Source of the DNA: Amarobacter sp964507025
Lineage (GTDB): Bacteria; Chloroflexota; Dehalococcoidia; Tepidiformales; Tepidiformaceae
Direction of reading: 5' to 3'
Length of the DNA stretch: 64,000 nucleotides
Assembly (NCBI GenBank): GCA_964507025.1
Contig: CAZDOK010000003.1
Span: 62,001 to 126,000 of the forward strand
Shown in pieces: positions 63,282 through 64,000 of this stretch. Below the pieces are notes generated by a model. The model did no database searches. It was not told the origin of the DNA and worked only from the letters and a program-made list of their open reading frames with translations. Numbering within the stretch: position 1 is the first letter of the stretch; each line of letters opens with the position of its first letter. The translations under genes were made by a program, and so were the position numbers.

Positions 63282-64000
63282 TCAGTCGAAGACGATCACG
63301 CTGCGGTTGACCTCGCCGGCCTTGAGGGCGGCGTAGGCCTCGTTGATCTGCGAGAGGCTCCAGCGGCGGCTGATGAGCTCGTCGATCTTCAGGCGCTTCT
63401 GGCGGTAGAGCTCCATGAGCCAGGGCATGTCGTAGGTCTGGCGGGTGGAGCCGTAGAAGCTGCCGATGATGCCCTTTTCGCCGAGGAACGCGGCGCCCGG
63501 GAGCGACACCATCTCGGTTACCGGGATCATGCCGACGACCACGGCGCGGCCGCCTCGCTTGACCATGCCAAACGCCTGCTCGGCCGTTTTCGCGAGGCCA
63601 ATGGCTTCGAAGGCGTAGTCGACGCCCCCGTCCGTCATTTCGACGACCTTCGCAACGGCCGCGTCCTTCGATGCATCGACCACATCGGTCGCGCCGAACT
63701 GGCGAGCGGCCGCGAGCTTCGATTCGAGCAGGTCGACCACGATGATGCGCGAGGCACCCGCGAGGACCGCCCCCTGGACGATGTTGAGCCCGACACCACC
63801 CGCGCCGATGACGGCGACGGTGGACCCCGCCGGGATCTTCGCGGTGTTGGTGACGGCGCCGACGCCGGTCATCACGCTGCAGCCCACCAGCGCAGCGCAT
63901 TCGAGCGGCACGCCGTCGGGCACTTTCACGCAGGCGTTGGCGGAGACGAGCTGATATTCGGCGAAGGCCGACATGTTGGCGAACTGGTGGAGCGTGCCGC
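63282..64000 (-). CDS. Zinc-type alcohol dehydrogenase, C-terminal part (partial)
   Basis: The frame is open to the window edge, so the N-terminal catalytic zinc region is missing. The visible part has the class III-like ALVGCSVMTGVGAVTNTAKI, the Rossmann motif VAVIGAGGVGLNIVQGA, IVVDLLESKLAAARQFGATD, and a C-terminal LKAGEVNRSVIVFD. It is a NAD(P)-dependent MDR/alcohol dehydrogenase; the substrate cannot be told. It lies 11 bases upstream of the ferredoxin in the same direction. Confidence 0.92.
   Translation of the reverse strand, partial: GTLHQFANMSAFAEYQLVSANACVKVPDGVPLECAALVGCSVMTGVGAVTNTAKIPAGSTVAVIGAGGVGLNIVQGAVLAGASRIIVVDLLESKLAAARQFGATDVVDASKDAAVAKVVEMTDGGVDYAFEAIGLAKTAEQAFGMVKRGGRAVVVGMIPVTEMVSLPGAAFLGEKGIIGSFYGSTRQTYDMPWLMELYRQKRLKIDELISRRWSLSQINEAYAALKAGEVNRSVIVFD

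Noticed and set aside
1..64000. CRISPR arrays, rRNA genes, insertion sequences
   Set aside because: No regularly spaced direct repeats, no rRNA-like stretch and no transposase gene were seen.

Overview
The window is GC-rich bacterial DNA with tightly packed, often ATGA-overlapping genes. A Tad (Flp) pilus locus without a secretin gene, an F420-type flavin oxidoreductase, a murein hydrolase with a Thr-Pro tail and several membrane sensor-like proteins suggest a single-membrane lineage such as Chloroflexota. That placement is an inference from gene content, not from a marker gene.

Bases 1 to about 30,400 look like the right-hand part of an integrative conjugative element (ICE). Its left end lies outside the window. 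It carries three defence-like cargo blocks. First (1-7969): the C-terminus of a DUF3883 protein (probably a helicase), a DUF2188 protein, an unknown protein, a DUF1156 DNA methylase and a DUF499 ATPase with a HEPN-like N-terminus. This resembles helicase-methylase-ATPase (Hma-type) systems. Second (8065-12589, minus strand): an operon of a metallo-beta-lactamase-fold hydrolase, a single-chain E2-E1-JAB ubiquitin-conjugation-like protein and a patatin phospholipase. This is the best candidate here for an undescribed immune system. Third (12739-14122): a HigB-like toxin with a HigA/ImmA fusion antitoxin.

The ICE core follows. A minus-strand operon encodes a VirB6/TrbL-like protein, a lytic transglycosylase-NlpC/P60 enzyme, a VirB8-like protein and a small pilin-like protein. 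A plus-strand helicase-nuclease fusion comes next. A plus-strand operon then encodes a PrgI-like protein, a VirB4 partner, VirB4, a DnaG-like primase, a coupling-protein ATPase, a Replic_Relax protein, an excisionase and a tyrosine integrase. The leaders of both transfer operons carry the same TTGGAAC repeats, in the same orientation relative to transcription and spaced 11, 20 or 22 bases apart.

From about 30,442 onward the DNA looks chromosomal. 30,442-35,495 holds metabolic and unknown genes, one with a frameshift. 35,516-43,253 is a signalling block: two STAS proteins, a GAF-phosphatase-kinase protein, two related membrane proteins and a divergent SARP/BTAD-type regulator. A tRNA-Lys(UUU) lies at 43,790-43,864. 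44,318-49,350 holds a flavin oxidoreductase, three SnoaL/NTF2-like proteins, a pair of DUF606 transporter halves and a membrane protein.

49,352-62,715 (minus) is a Tad pilus locus preceded by an ECF sigma factor gene, and upstream of that an operon for a DUF192 protein, an M23 peptidase, a VWA-FHA protein and a GT39-like membrane protein. The sigma gene and the DUF192-led operon share a two-part promoter-like sequence, so the sigma factor probably controls both itself and the envelope operon. The window ends with a small unknown protein, a ferredoxin and a partial zinc alcohol dehydrogenase.
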